A DNA stretch of 64,000 nt from Halobacteria archaeon HArc-gm2. GTDB lineage: Archaea > Halobacteriota > Halobacteria > Halobacteriales > Haloarculaceae. Below are positions 1 to 8,952 of this stretch, piece by piece; the stretch's first letter is position 1; every line of letters starts with the position of its first letter. The stretch is from the NCBI GenBank assembly GCA_025517465.1, contig JAOPKE010000003.1:62001-126000 (forward strand). Direction: 5' to 3'. Under the pieces are notes generated by a model. That model was not told the DNA's origin. It saw only the letters and a list, made by a program, of their open reading frames with translations, and did no database searches. The position numbers and the translations under genes are program-made.

Positions 1-32
1 AGGTGAACACCGGGCGCCGTAGAACTGCCGTG

Positions 33-320
33 TTACCCAGTTTTCTCTGTCCAACTCCCCGAATTCTGGTGCCCGAATCGGTCCGGTGTTTTCAGCGTGA
101 AGTACCGTTCCGTCCACGTCGTCAACCATAGCGTGACGTCCTCGAACGGCGTGCCGTCGGGGTCGTCTGGAGTGACGTAGTCAGCGCGAACCCGCCCGTC
201 GACAGTGGCGAGTGCAGCGGTCGTCGTTGTCCGTGAGCGTACGAACGCCGTACACGACGACCGTGCCAGGTGAGAGAGATTTCGTCTCCCTCCGGTCGAA
301 ACAGCTATATTAGCATTCAC
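33..320 (-). CDS. possible small hypothetical protein upstream of ars operon
   Basis: An open frame of 95 codons runs opposite to the arsenic operon and would start inside its promoter region. I recognise no domain. The C-terminal half (acidic, with several Trp and Phe) looks more protein-like than the Arg/Thr-rich N-terminal half, so it may be the end of a decayed gene or chance coding. This is the only candidate in the first 340 bases; the rest of that stretch is the ars promoter. Confidence 0.2.
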   Translation of the reverse strand: MNANIAVSTGGRRNLSHLARSSCTAFVRSRTTTTAALATVDGRVRADYVTPDDPDGTPFEDVTLWLTTWTERYFTLKTPDRFGHQNSGSWTEKTG

Positions 321-337
321 TCATATTACCATTCACT
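306..337 (+). promoter_or_regulatory. ars operon promoter with paired CATTCACT repeats
   Basis: A TATA-like TATATTA lies at about 306-312, some 30 bases before the arsR start codon, which would give a nearly leaderless transcript. Two identical octamers CATTCACT sit at 314-321 and 330-337, 16 bases apart, directly after the TATA element. Their position is right for a repressor (probably ArsR itself) to block polymerase. The operator role is inferred. Confidence 0.5.
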
Positions 338-340
338 GAA

Positions 341-718
341 ATGGCTCCGAACGCTACCGAAACGGAATCCCAGTCCTGTCGACCCGACGACTCGGCCGAA
401 AACGCGTGTTGTACAGCCATTCCCGAGGTCGAGGAGGATGCGCTGGTCGCGGACGTCCAGTTGCTCTCGGCGCTCGGCAACGACACCCGGTACGAACTGG
501 TACGCCGTATCGGCGCCGCGGAGGGCAGCGTCTGCGTCTGCGACCTCGAAGCGGTCGTCGGCATCAGCCAGAGCGGCGTCAGCCAGGCTCTGTCGCGGCT
601 CTACTCGGCGGGGCTGGTCACGCGACGGAAAGAGGGGTCCTGGCGGTACTACGGACTGACCGACGACGCCGAACGGCTTCTGGACACGCTCGACGCGCTG
701 GGGAACGACGATGAGTGA
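341..718 (+). CDS. arsR: ArsR/SmtB-family arsenic-responsive repressor
   Basis: This 125-residue winged-helix protein should repress the operon until trivalent arsenic binds its cysteines. The helix-turn-helix covers about residues 40-105, with the recognition helix in the ISQSGVSQALSRLYSAG stretch. The family's metal-site motif appears as VCVCDL, with Cys65 and Cys67 at the start of the DNA-binding helix. Extra N-terminal cysteines (Cys13 and the Cys23-Cys24 pair) could be additional ligands. It overlaps arsM by 8 bases, so the two are co-transcribed. The cysteine pattern favours As(III) over nickel or zinc sensing. Confidence 0.85.
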   Translation: MAPNATETESQSCRPDDSAENACCTAIPEVEEDALVADVQLLSALGNDTRYELVRRIGAAEGSVCVCDLEAVVGISQSGVSQALSRLYSAGLVTRRKEGSWRYYGLTDDAERLLDTLDALGNDDE

Positions 719-1589
719 CACACCACCAGAGCAGTCGTCGCTCGACCGTGACGCCGATGAACAGCGCCGTCTCGTCAGAGAACGCTACGCCGACATTGCC
801 ACCGGCGACGGCGCGGATTCCTGCTGTGATGACGGGACGGGCAATGGGGAGAGCCGTCGTGAGGACGGGACTGGCGGCGGGGAGGGCTGTTGCGACGACG
901 GCACAGGCACGGACAGCGAACGACTCGGCTACTCAAAGGACGACATCGAAGCGGTCGCGAACGGCGCAGACCTGGGCCTCGGTTGCGGGAACCCCAAATC
1001 AATGGCCGACCTCGAACCGGGCGAGACGGTCCTCGACCTGGGCTCCGGTGCCGGCTTCGACTGCTTCCTCGCCGCGAACGAGGTCGGTGACAGAGGACAG
1101 GTCATCGGCGTCGATATGACGCCCGAGATGGTCGAGAAGGCCCGCGAGAACGTCGCAGTGAACGACGCGCGAAACGTCGAGTTCCGCCTCGGCGAGATCG
1201 AGTACCTTCCCGTGGCCGACGCCAGCGTCGACGTCGTCATCTCGAACTGCGTCATCAACCTCTCGCCGGCGAAAGGCCAGGTGTTCGCGGAGGCGTTCCG
1301 CGTCCTCGTTCCGGCCGGTCGCCTCGCCGTCTCGGACGTCGTGTTGACCGCGCCGCTTCCCGAGTCCCTCGAAACCGACCCGGACTCGGTGGCGGCCTGC
1401 GTCGCCGGTGCGTCGCCCGTCGCGGAGATCGAACGGCTGCTCATCGACGCCGGGTTCGTCGACGTCCGGATCGATCCGAAAGACGACAGTTCGGAGTTCA
1501 TCAACGAGTGGGACGACCAGCTCGACCCGAGCGAGTACGTCGTCGCGGCGACGATCGAGGCGCGGAAACCGGCGGCCGAGCGGGACTGA
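711..1589 (+). CDS. arsM: arsenite S-adenosylmethionine methyltransferase
   Basis: It should methylate As(III) with SAM in the cytoplasm, giving methylated or volatile arsenicals. The SAM site is LDLGSGAGFDCF (about residues 108-119), followed by the acidic VIGVDMTPEM strand. The three cysteines that bind arsenic in known ArsM enzymes are present: Cys92 (LGLGCGNP), Cys180 (VISNCVINLSP) and Cys230 (AACVAGASP). Residues 38-66 carry an unusual low-complexity insert in which a CCDDGTG unit occurs twice around a related EDGTG unit, adding two Cys-Cys pairs. The start overlaps arsR by 8 bases. At 292 residues it is slightly long because of the insert. Confidence 0.88.
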   Translation: MSDTPPEQSSLDRDADEQRRLVRERYADIATGDGADSCCDDGTGNGESRREDGTGGGEGCCDDGTGTDSERLGYSKDDIEAVANGADLGLGCGNPKSMADLEPGETVLDLGSGAGFDCFLAANEVGDRGQVIGVDMTPEMVEKARENVAVNDARNVEFRLGEIEYLPVADASVDVVISNCVINLSPAKGQVFAEAFRVLVPAGRLAVSDVVLTAPLPESLETDPDSVAACVAGASPVAEIERLLIDAGFVDVRIDPKDDSSEFINEWDDQLDPSEYVVAATIEARKPAAERD

Positions 1590-1601
1590 CCGTCGGGACC
1601 G

Positions 1602-2852
1602 ATGTCGGCGCACGCGGATCGGTCCAGCGACGGGTGGATCGACCGACCGAACGTCCGGATGCTGGCGGTCGTCAGCGCGACGCTGTTGCTGTCGGCGTTG
1701 CTCTGGTTCAACTACTCGGCGGTACTGCCGACCGTCTCCGATCGCTGGGGTCTCAGTGGCCTCCAGGCCGGCGTCGTCTACGGCGCCTTCCAGGCGGGGT
1801 ACCTCCTCGGGGTCGTCCCGTTCGGGGCGCTCGCCGACCGGTACACGCCGCGGCCGGTCATCGCAGTGGGCGCGACGGTCGCGGCGATCGGTAACCTCGC
1901 GTTCGGCGCGGTGGCGGACGGGTTTCTCGTCGGGACCGCGTTCCGCTTTCTCAGCGGCGTCGGGATGGCGGCCGTCTACGTCCCGGGGATGCGATTCGTC
2001 AGCGAATGGTTCGACCCCAGCGACCGCGGGATGGCGATGGGGGTCTACGTCGGGACCTTCTCGATCAGCAGCGGGCTGTCGTTCGTGTTGACCTCGTCGA
2101 TTGCCACGAGCGCTGGCTGGCGGACGGGCATCGTCGTGACGAGCCTACTCGCACTCTGTGCCGGACCGCTCGTGTACCTGCTGGGGCGGGACAATCCTGA
2201 CCGGGTGTCGAACGACGGCGGCTTCGATCGATCGCTTCTGACCGACTGGTCGTTTCTCGCCGGCGTCGGCGTCTACGGCGCACACAACTGGGAACTGTAC
2301 GGGATTCGTAACTGGCTCCCGGCTTTTCTCGTCTCGACGGCGGCCGTCGGATCGACCGCCGCGCCGGTCGCCACCGCCGGGCTGCTGGCCGGTCTCGTCA
2401 CGGTCGTCGGCGGCGCGGGAAACCTCGCTGGCGGCTGGCTGAGCGATCGAATCGGCCACTTTCGAGTGATAGCGGTCGCGCTCGCGTGTAGCGGCGTGGG
2501 AACGATCGTGCTCGCTGGGCTCACGTGGGAGTCGCTCGCGGTACTCGCTGCGGTCGTGCTCGGGTACGGGTTCGTGCTGACGATGGACAGCGCGCCGACC
2601 TCGACGACGATTACGCTGGTCGTCGACGACGACCAGCTCGGAACCGCGCTGTCGGTACAGGCCTTCCTGGGGACGCTCCCTGGCATCGTCTCGCCCGTCC
2701 TGTTCGGTGCGGCGCTCGACGCCGGCGGCTACGCGCTCGCGATGCCGACCCTCGGCGCGGGCGCGCTGCTCGGTGTCGGCGGCGTCTACCTCTTCTGGGC
2801 TGCGACCGGGACCCGGGCGCGGGCCGAGACCAACGTCGACGTCGCGGATTGA
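1602..2852 (+). CDS. MFS transporter in the ars operon
   Basis: This 416-residue polytopic protein has about twelve hydrophobic segments. The major facilitator signature between helices 2 and 3 is GALADRYTPRP (around residues 75-85), with a related GGWLSDRIGHFR in the second half. It starts 12 bases after arsM, so it belongs to the same transcript. Substrate cannot be read from sequence; context suggests export of arsenite or a methylated arsenical. It is not a recognisable ArsB or Acr3. An organic-anion or nitrate-type MFS that moved next to ars is the alternative. Confidence 0.75.
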   Translation: MSAHADRSSDGWIDRPNVRMLAVVSATLLLSALLWFNYSAVLPTVSDRWGLSGLQAGVVYGAFQAGYLLGVVPFGALADRYTPRPVIAVGATVAAIGNLAFGAVADGFLVGTAFRFLSGVGMAAVYVPGMRFVSEWFDPSDRGMAMGVYVGTFSISSGLSFVLTSSIATSAGWRTGIVVTSLLALCAGPLVYLLGRDNPDRVSNDGGFDRSLLTDWSFLAGVGVYGAHNWELYGIRNWLPAFLVSTAAVGSTAAPVATAGLLAGLVTVVGGAGNLAGGWLSDRIGHFRVIAVALACSGVGTIVLAGLTWESLAVLAAVVLGYGFVLTMDSAPTSTTITLVVDDDQLGTALSVQAFLGTLPGIVSPVLFGAALDAGGYALAMPTLGAGALLGVGGVYLFWAATGTRARAETNVDVAD

Positions 2853-2980
2853 CCACCGCCACGGTCAGAAACACTCCCGACACCGACGGCAGGAGGTTTC
2901 GGACGAGCCGGTAGCGACGGCGGTTCCGGTCCCTGTTCAGGAACGGGCTCGCAGTGAGACCAGCCGACGCTCGCGACGCC

Positions 2981-3997
2981 TCACCGGTCGTCCATAGCCC
3001 CCCGGGAGACCTGCTGAATACTGATGTTCGCCACGTTCGCCCCGTACTCGGCGGTTCGGCGAAGACTGTCGAGGAGGAGACCGGCGGTATGGGCTTCGCT
3101 GGGGACGTCGTGGTCGTAGAGGTCGCGGTCGAGCGTCTCGATCTCCGTGACGAGTTCGTCACGGTGCTCCAGGGCAAGGTGAGCGGCCTCGATACCGGCG
3201 TCCGCCAGGATGACGTCCGCCGCCTGGTCGACGATCTGGCGCGCGTCCTTGCCGAGCGAGACGATCCGGTCACCGAAGTCGGCCGGCAAGCCCGCGTCGG
3301 GATCGAGAGCGAAGCGGGCTATCTTCTCCGCGTGGTCGGCGATGCGCTCGAACTGCCGGCACGCGTAGTAGTACTCGAAGAGGTCGTCGCGGCCGTGGTC
3401 GAGTTTCTCCACCTCGTGGAGGTCGGTGAGCGCCCGTCGGAAGTGCCTGGTCACCATGGCGAACAGCTTGTCCGCCTCGGCGTCCCGGTCGACGACGCGT
3501 TCGGCCAGCCTCTCGTCGTCGTTCACGACGGCAGTAACGGCGTCGCGATGCATCGCGAGCGTCACGAGACGCAAGCGGAGCGCGCTCTTTCGAACCTCGA
3601 CGTTCTCCGCGTCGATGAGGTTCGTCAGCCGGATGCGGGTGTCCGTGACTTCGAGCAACTCGAAGCCCGAGAGTTCCTCGACGGTCTGTTCGACGGTTTT
3701 CCGTCTGTCCACGTCGTGTCCGCTCTGGTCGACGAGCGCCACCTCGTCGAATCCGACCGCGTGGAGGGCGTGGACGCGCTGTTCGACGGCGTTCTCTCCG
3801 CTGGTCGAGACGTCGACCGTCGCCGTACGGCGCTTTCTCGATCGGTCTGCCGACGCCTCGACGAGGAGCGATCCGTCACCGTTCGGGTGCAGTGACAGGA
3901 CGGATCCGGCGTCGATCCCGTTCTCGGTCGCCCACGACTTCGGCAACGAGACTGTGTACGTCGTTCCCCCAGAGAGCTGTACTTTGCGAGTCTCCAT
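2981..3997 (-). CDS. phoU: AbrB-PhoU phosphate uptake regulator
   Basis: The N-terminus (residues 1-45) is a SpoVT/AbrB-type DNA-binding domain with the motif TYTVSLPKSWATENGI. Residues from about 120 to 330 are helical PhoU repeats, with metal-cluster-type acidic pairs around FEYYYACRQFERIADHAEKIA. Haloarchaeal proteins of this layout tie phosphate sensing directly to transcription. The gene is divergent from a second PhoU-like regulator at 4192 and lies about 1 kb from the phosphonate cluster, so control of phosphate and phosphonate uptake is likely. No pst genes are in the window. Confidence 0.82.
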   Translation of the reverse strand: METRKVQLSGGTTYTVSLPKSWATENGIDAGSVLSLHPNGDGSLLVEASADRSRKRRTATVDVSTSGENAVEQRVHALHAVGFDEVALVDQSGHDVDRRKTVEQTVEELSGFELLEVTDTRIRLTNLIDAENVEVRKSALRLRLVTLAMHRDAVTAVVNDDERLAERVVDRDAEADKLFAMVTRHFRRALTDLHEVEKLDHGRDDLFEYYYACRQFERIADHAEKIARFALDPDAGLPADFGDRIVSLGKDARQIVDQAADVILADAGIEAAHLALEHRDELVTEIETLDRDLYDHDVPSEAHTAGLLLDSLRRTAEYGANVANISIQQVSRGAMDDR

Positions 3998-4061
3998 ACG
4001 GCACTACCTCGCGGAGACCCTACTGATGGTTTATATGAGAGGCACGTTCCAGTTCCATCCG

Positions 4062-4086
4062 ATATATATCCGTACCGTCGGTACGG
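4062..4086. promoter_or_regulatory. TATA element and palindrome between the two PhoU regulators
   Basis: In the 194-base divergent spacer, TATATATC (4062-4069) abuts a perfect inverted repeat: CCGTACC (4070-4076), a 3-base centre, and GGTACGG (4080-4086). Other AT-rich boxes occur at 4030-4036 and 4129-4136. The palindrome is well placed to bind a dimeric regulator controlling one or both genes. Its function is inferred. Confidence 0.45.
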
Positions 4087-4191
4087 AGGGACCGATCGAA
4101 CCCTCGGCGGAGGTCGTGACGATGGATTCTATATAGCCGTCCAGACAGTCTGTGGGATAGCCCTATAGCGAGCACACGTGCCCGGAAAAGT

Positions 4192-5106
4192 ATGTCCCGC
4201 AGAACGTGGCATCGGCCGAGAGACGCGACCAGACACGGCCGTGATGCGACACTCTCGCAGGTGATCGAGGCCATCGACCGGACGGCGCCGCCGACGAAGG
4301 CGGACTTGGCCGAGGCAGTCGGTATCTCCGAACAGTACGTCTCCGAACTGCTCCAGGAACTGAAACGGGACGGCGTCGTCAGGAAGGCCTACGTCGTCGA
4401 CGACGCGGCCGTGTTCGACACCGCGGACAACGTCTCGAAGTTCTTCGAGTCGACCGCGGACGCCGCCGGCGAGAACGGCCATCGCGCGCCCGGCAACGAC
4501 AGAGGGACGACCGTCCTCGAACTGCTCGAACGACTCGACGACGTGACCTCGACCCAGTACGAGGCGGCGCGACTCGCCTTCGTGGACGAGACGCCCGACC
4601 ACCCGGCCGACGGGCTCGAATCGCTCACCAACGAGCGATACTTCGCAGTGCTCGGCGAACTGAAGTCCTATACACTGACGACCGACTGGCCTGGAAACCG
4701 CGTCGCGTCCGACCTGGCGACGATCGCGACCAACCTCGAAATCGTCGGCGACCGGTCGTGTTTCATCGCCGACGTCGTCGACCGCCAGGATACCCAGACG
4801 ACTGGCGTCATCGAGGAACGCATCCTCGACGTCTTCGAGGCGGGCAGCCGGATCAACGGCTACCTCGTGGACGTCCTCTTCGAGGGAGATCTGGACGCCT
4901 ACGACGCGTTACACGCCGAAGAGGAGACCGTCCACCGCGACCTCGACGAGCTGTTCGAACTCGTCACCGCCTACGACCCGGAGCTGTACGGCTACCTCGT
5001 GACGGTGACGCGGGCGCTCGAACGCGCGATCTACTACTGGGTGGACGCCGCCGAGATCGCCGTGCGGCTTCACTCGGGGATCGAGCCCGACCACGCGATG
5101 ATCTGA
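4192..5106 (+). CDS. HTH-PhoU fusion regulator
   Basis: Residues about 20-65 form a winged or MarR-like helix-turn-helix (KADLAEAVGISEQYVSELLQ), and residues about 95-300 resemble helical PhoU repeats with acidic His/Tyr-rich helices such as YYWVDAAEIAVRLHSG. It differs from its divergent neighbour, which uses an AbrB domain for DNA binding. It probably senses phosphate status and regulates transcription. The gene runs towards the phosphonate cluster and ends 67 bases from the convergent acetyltransferase gene. Target genes cannot be named from sequence alone. Confidence 0.7.
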   Translation: MSRRTWHRPRDATRHGRDATLSQVIEAIDRTAPPTKADLAEAVGISEQYVSELLQELKRDGVVRKAYVVDDAAVFDTADNVSKFFESTADAAGENGHRAPGNDRGTTVLELLERLDDVTSTQYEAARLAFVDETPDHPADGLESLTNERYFAVLGELKSYTLTTDWPGNRVASDLATIATNLEIVGDRSCFIADVVDRQDTQTTGVIEERILDVFEAGSRINGYLVDVLFEGDLDAYDALHAEEETVHRDLDELFELVTAYDPELYGYLVTVTRALERAIYYWVDAAEIAVRLHSGIEPDHAMI

Positions 5107-5173
5107 TCGACGCACCGCCGCCGCTCCGTCACGATACGGGCAAGCGAATCACGCAAAAGGAGCGCCTGGTCAC

Positions 5174-5869
5174 TCAGTCGGACGCTTCCGCACCGGCCGT
5201 CTCGGGTGCGTACTGATCCAGGAACGCGTCGAGGTCCCGGAACGCCGCCAGTCGGTCGGCCAGCGTCTCGTGGTCCCAGTCCCACCACTCGGTCGCCTCG
5301 ATGAGGTCGGCGACGTCTTCGGGGAACCGCCGCCGGATCGGTTCGGCGGGGGCGCCCGCGACCACGGTGTAGGGATCGACGTCGCGTGCGACGACGGCAC
5401 CCGCTCCGACGACCGCGCCGTTGCCGATTTCGACGCCCGGAAGCACGATTGCACCGTGACCGATCCAGACGTCGTGGCCGACGGTGACCGGCTGGTCGGC
5501 GCGCCACTCGAAGATGGACTCGTCGTCCTCGCCCAGGTCGTACATCTCGGCGCGGTAGGTGAAGTGGTGGGCCGACGGCCGGTCGATGGGGTGGTTCGTC
5601 GGGCCGAGGCGGGCGTCCGAAGCGACGTTGCCGAACTTCCCGACCGTGGCGTAGTCGAGCTGGACGCGCTCCATCAGGTAGGTGTAGTCGCCGACGGCGG
5701 ACTCGTTGACCCGTGCCCCGGCGCGCACCTCCGTCCACTCCCCGAGCGTGCTCTTCGTGATCTGGACCGGCTCGTGGAGCGTCGGTTCGGGCGAGAGGCC
5801 ACCCACACGGTCCGCGCCGTGGGAGTCGACGTAGTAGCCATCGTCGGTCGCTTCGAAGGGCGTCGTCAT
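5174..5869 (-). CDS. hexapeptide-repeat acetyltransferase of the phosphonate cluster
   Basis: This 231-residue protein has left-handed beta-helix repeats: ARVNESAVGDYTYLMERVQ, then HDVWIGHGAIVLPGVEIGNGAVVGAGAVV. It matches the xenobiotic or phosphonate-associated acyltransferase group often found in C-P lyase operons. The catalytic-type His lies in the region LGPTNHPIDRPSAHHFTYR. It starts 4 bases after phnE, so it is the last gene of the phnD-C-E arm. It may acetylate an aminoalkylphosphonate, as PhnO does by a different fold; that role is inferred. Confidence 0.72.
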   Translation of the reverse strand: MTTPFEATDDGYYVDSHGADRVGGLSPEPTLHEPVQITKSTLGEWTEVRAGARVNESAVGDYTYLMERVQLDYATVGKFGNVASDARLGPTNHPIDRPSAHHFTYRAEMYDLGEDDESIFEWRADQPVTVGHDVWIGHGAIVLPGVEIGNGAVVGAGAVVARDVDPYTVVAGAPAEPIRRRFPEDVADLIEATEWWDWDHETLADRLAAFRDLDAFLDQYAPETAGAEASD

Positions 5870-5873
5870 CGGG

Positions 5874-6869
5874 TCACCGCCTCCCCCCAGCCGACTCGAC
5901 GATCTTGCGCGGGGCGGTGACGAACGCCTCCAGCACGCCGGTCTTCTCGACGTCGTCCTCGTCGCGCAGGTACGAACGCACGCGCTGGCTCGCCAGTTCG
6001 ACGGAGCCGGCGAGGACGACGACCAGGATGATGCAGGCCATCATCTCGGTGTAGTTGAACGTCTGCTTCTGGATGTTGAGTTCGAGACCGAGGCCACCGG
6101 CGCCGATGAGGCCGAGGGTGATGGCGACGCGGACGTTGTGTTCGAGGTCGAAGGCGATCCAGGCGATGAACTGGCGGAACACCTGGCTGAGCATGCCAAA
6201 GGAGATGACCTGGCGCGACCCCGCGCCGGTGCTCTCGACGCCCTCGATGGGACCGTCCGCTATCTCTTCGAGTTCGTCGGTGAACAGCCGTCCCAGGTAG
6301 CCCGTGGTGTCGACCATGATGGCCAGCACGCCGGTGAAGGGCGAGACGCCGCCGAGTGGGATGAAGATGAGCGCCCAGACCAGCGCCGGGATGGCGCGGA
6401 TCAGGCTCATCGTCCCCCTGAAGAGGAAGTTGAACGGGTACGGAACGACGCGCTCGCTGGCGAGGATGCCGAACAGCAGCGCCCCCGGGAGGCCGAGGAC
6501 GGTCCCGGCGAACGCGATGGCCATCGTCACCTGCGAGGCCTGGAACAGCTCCGCCTCCACCATGAAGTTCCAGTACTGGCCGACGTCGACGAACGGGACG
6601 CCGAAGTAGGTGGTCGGCGGGAAGTACTCGGTCAGCGCGTCGAAGAAGAAGGGCAACTGGGTGGCGAGCTGTGAGAGCGTGAACTCCGCCGTCTGGAGGC
6701 TCAGCAGGAACAACCATCCCCCGGCGACGACGCCGACCGCGGTCCAGAGCCGCCGGATCGTCTTCCGCCGCTTGAGTTCGGTGAGTTTCCGGTCGACGTC
6801 GGAGGTGCCGCTCTCGGCGAGCCCGAGGTAGGCACGGATCCCGCCGCCGGGCGGCGACTCCGAACTCAC
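5874..6869 (-). CDS. phnE: phosphonate ABC transporter permease
   Basis: This 331-residue inner-membrane permease forms the channel for phosphonate import. It has about six hydrophobic helices and the binding-protein-dependent permease loop near MLSQVFRQFIAWIAFDLEHNVR, which contacts the ATPase. The PhnE family core also shows in FRGTMSLIRAIPALVWALIF. The GTG start overlaps the phnC stop (GTGA), implying coupled translation. Only one permease gene is present, so it likely acts as a homodimer. The N-terminal 60 residues are a cytoplasmic extension. Confidence 0.88.
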   Translation of the reverse strand: MSSESPPGGGIRAYLGLAESGTSDVDRKLTELKRRKTIRRLWTAVGVVAGGWLFLLSLQTAEFTLSQLATQLPFFFDALTEYFPPTTYFGVPFVDVGQYWNFMVEAELFQASQVTMAIAFAGTVLGLPGALLFGILASERVVPYPFNFLFRGTMSLIRAIPALVWALIFIPLGGVSPFTGVLAIMVDTTGYLGRLFTDELEEIADGPIEGVESTGAGSRQVISFGMLSQVFRQFIAWIAFDLEHNVRVAITLGLIGAGGLGLELNIQKQTFNYTEMMACIILVVVLAGSVELASQRVRSYLRDEDDVEKTGVLEAFVTAPRKIVESAGGRR

Positions 6870-7675
6870 GCCTCGACCCTCCAGTCGTCACCGTCGGTCG
6901 GGGGCGACTCGCCGTTCGCGTCCGCGTCGACTGCGACGGGGTCGTCCGCCAGGCCGACCGTCTCGACGTCGCCGTAGAGGTCGTCGATGAGGTCGCCGGT
7001 GAGTTCGTCGCTCCCGACGTCGAACAGCAACTGGCCGTCGCGCAACCCGATGAACCGCTCGCCGAAGTGGGCCGCGATGTTCACCTGGTGGAGGCTCACG
7101 AGCGCCGTCACCTGGTGGACGGACGCGGCCTTCTTGAGGTAGCCCATCACCGTCTCGGCGCTGGACGGGTCGAGACTGGCGACGGGTTCGTCGGCCAGGA
7201 GGAGCGACGGGTCCTGGACCAGGGCGCGGGCAATGCCGACGCGCTGTTGCTGGCCGCCGCTCATCTGCGTGACACGCTGGTGTGCTTCGTCGAGGAGGCC
7301 GACGGTGTCGAGCGCTTCGAGGGCCCGTCGCTTGTCCGCACGGTCCTGCCACTGGAACAGGCTCTCGACGAACCCGGCCCGTTCGAGCGAGCCGGTGAGT
7401 GCGTTCAGGTACGCCGAGACGCCCTCGACGAGGTTGTGCTGCTGGAAGATCATCCCGACCGACGGCTGGGAGCCTTCGAGGGGCTCGCCGTCGAGGTAGA
7501 CGCCGCCGCTGGTCGGCTCCGTCAACCCGTTCACGCAACGCAGCAGCGTCGACTTCCCGGCGCCGGACTCGCCCAGCAGGACGACGAACTCGTCTTCGAT
7601 CTCGAAGGAGACGTCCTCGACCGCCGTGACGTCGCCGTACTCCTTCGTCAGGTTCTCTACGGTGAGTGTACTCAT
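6866..7675 (-). CDS. phnC: phosphonate ABC transporter ATP-binding protein
   Basis: This ATPase energises phosphonate import through PhnE. Walker A is [15 protein letters not shown], the signature is [15 protein letters not shown], Walker B is [13 protein letters not shown], and the switch His is in VSLHQVN. The VSLHQVN form and overall layout match PhnC rather than a generic importer ATPase. It is 269 residues, with an acidic tail of about 30 residues. It follows phnD by 28 bases and overlaps phnE by 4. Confidence 0.9.
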   Translation of the reverse strand: MSTLTVENLTKEYGDVTAVEDVSFEIEDEFVVLLGESGAGKSTLLRCVNGLTEPTSGGVYLDGEPLEGSQPSVGMIFQQHNLVEGVSAYLNALTGSLERAGFVESLFQWQDRADKRRALEALDTVGLLDEAHQRVTQMSGGQQQRVGIARALVQDPSLLLADEPVASLDPSSAETVMGYLKKAASVHQVTALVSLHQVNIAAHFGERFIGLRDGQLLFDVGSDELTGDLIDDLYGDVETVGLADDPVAVDADANGESPPTDGDDWRVEA

Positions 7676-7703
7676 GATTGGAAAGTGTGCGTTGGCGACG
7701 GCC

Positions 7704-8726
7704 CTAGCCGAGATCGATGCCGAGGTCGTTGAGTCGCTTGATGACGGGTTCGTAGTTGTCCATCGTCGTCTTCTCGAGGGTCGTGAACGGCAGGTCGTTC
7801 TCGTTGTAGTCGTCGGGCAGGTACTCCTGTATCAACGCCTCGTCGGACGCGAGCAGTTGCTCGCGGATCTTCTCTTTCATCGGCGATTCCCACGACTGGC
7901 GCGCGTATATCGGCTGTTTGGGGATCGGGAAGGACCACCAGAACGGCCGGAGCGCCGTGCCCTCCTCGCCGCGATTGCCGGTGAACGAGTCCTCTTCTGC
8001 GACGCGGTCGGGGAGTTCCTGGTCCTCGGCGAGGTAGGCCATGCCGTTCCCGGACCAGGTGGTACATGCGTCGGCCTCGTCGTTCAGCACGCGCTGGACG
8101 GCGTCACCGTGGTTGGACCACGTCCCCTCGAAGTCGACCGGGTCCCCGTCCGGGGCGTCGCCGACGTCCAGGCCGGCCTCCTTGAGCGCGTAGACGGCGA
8201 AGATAGATCCGCTCGTCGAGAGCCGGTCGGCGAAGGCCATGTTTTTCCCCTCGATATCCGTCCGCTCGTCGATGTCCGAGTCGGGCTTCGTGAGCATCAT
8301 GGAGAAGTAGAAGGCCGTCCCGCCGGTGACGGCTGTCCCGAACAGGTCCATGATGTCCGGTTTCGAGATGAGCGTCACGTCGTCCATCCCGATCTCGGCC
8401 TGTTCGCTCTCGAGGGCCGTCCGCACTGCCGAGTAGTCCTGGGGGACTTCCATCTCCAGATCGAGGCCGTCGATTTCCCCTTCGAGCATGTCGTGAACGG
8501 GAGCGTACTGCGGCCGTACGTCCGACGGTGTGTCGGGAGTCAGCAGCATCGTTATCGGCTCACTTCCGCCGCCACCGAGCACGCCCGAACACCCCGCGAG
8601 ACTCGTGAGTGCGGCGGTCCCGGCTGCGCCACCGACCAGGAACCCGCGGCGACTCACCCGTCCCGTGTCCATCCCGTCCGTCCGTTCCCGTACACCCGAT
8701 CCGTCGGTGCTGGTCTCGTCCAACAT
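7704..8726 (-). CDS. phnD: phosphonate-binding lipoprotein
   Basis: This is the extracytoplasmic solute-binding protein of the PhnDCE importer. A twin-arginine signal (VSRRGFLVGGAAGTAAL) precedes a lipobox, LAGC, so it is exported folded and probably anchored by lipid. The PhnD-type region includes ITMLLTPDTPSDVRPQYAP and TWSGNGMAYLAED. I chose ATG at 8726; GTG at 8729 adds one residue. A TATA-like element at about 8746-8753 fits a leaderless transcript from that start. The gene is divergent from phnG across 226 bases. Confidence 0.88.
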   Translation of the reverse strand: MLDETSTDGSGVRERTDGMDTGRVSRRGFLVGGAAGTAALTSLAGCSGVLGGGGSEPITMLLTPDTPSDVRPQYAPVHDMLEGEIDGLDLEMEVPQDYSAVRTALESEQAEIGMDDVTLISKPDIMDLFGTAVTGGTAFYFSMMLTKPDSDIDERTDIEGKNMAFADRLSTSGSIFAVYALKEAGLDVGDAPDGDPVDFEGTWSNHGDAVQRVLNDEADACTTWSGNGMAYLAEDQELPDRVAEEDSFTGNRGEEGTALRPFWWSFPIPKQPIYARQSWESPMKEKIREQLLASDEALIQEYLPDDYNENDLPFTTLEKTTMDNYEPVIKRLNDLGIDLG

Positions 8727-8745
8727 CACCTGAACGGCCCGGAGT

Positions 8746-8925
8746 GGGTAGAATAACCGTTTGCTGCGTAAAGTCCGGAGGGACTTGTTCGGTCAGCGCC
8801 GTTGCAGTCTCGATCACCAGTTCCGCAGTGGCGGTCCATACTAGTCCGGACCGCTCGATCCGGGGGATGGATCGAACCGGCTCACGCTGGCGACGATGGA
8901 GAGTACGCAGTGAAGGCTTATCGGG
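8746..8925. promoter_or_regulatory. divergent phn promoter region
   Basis: The spacer between phnD and phnG carries a TATA-like GGTTATTC on the minus strand (8746-8753) and a CTTATC box on the plus strand near 8916-8921, about 32 bases before the phnG start. One short region therefore seems to drive both the transport arm and the lyase arm. No convincing palindromic operator was seen, and no phnF regulator gene is nearby. Confidence 0.45.
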
Positions 8926-8952
8926 CCGTTTCGGGTGGATTCGCTCGATCAC

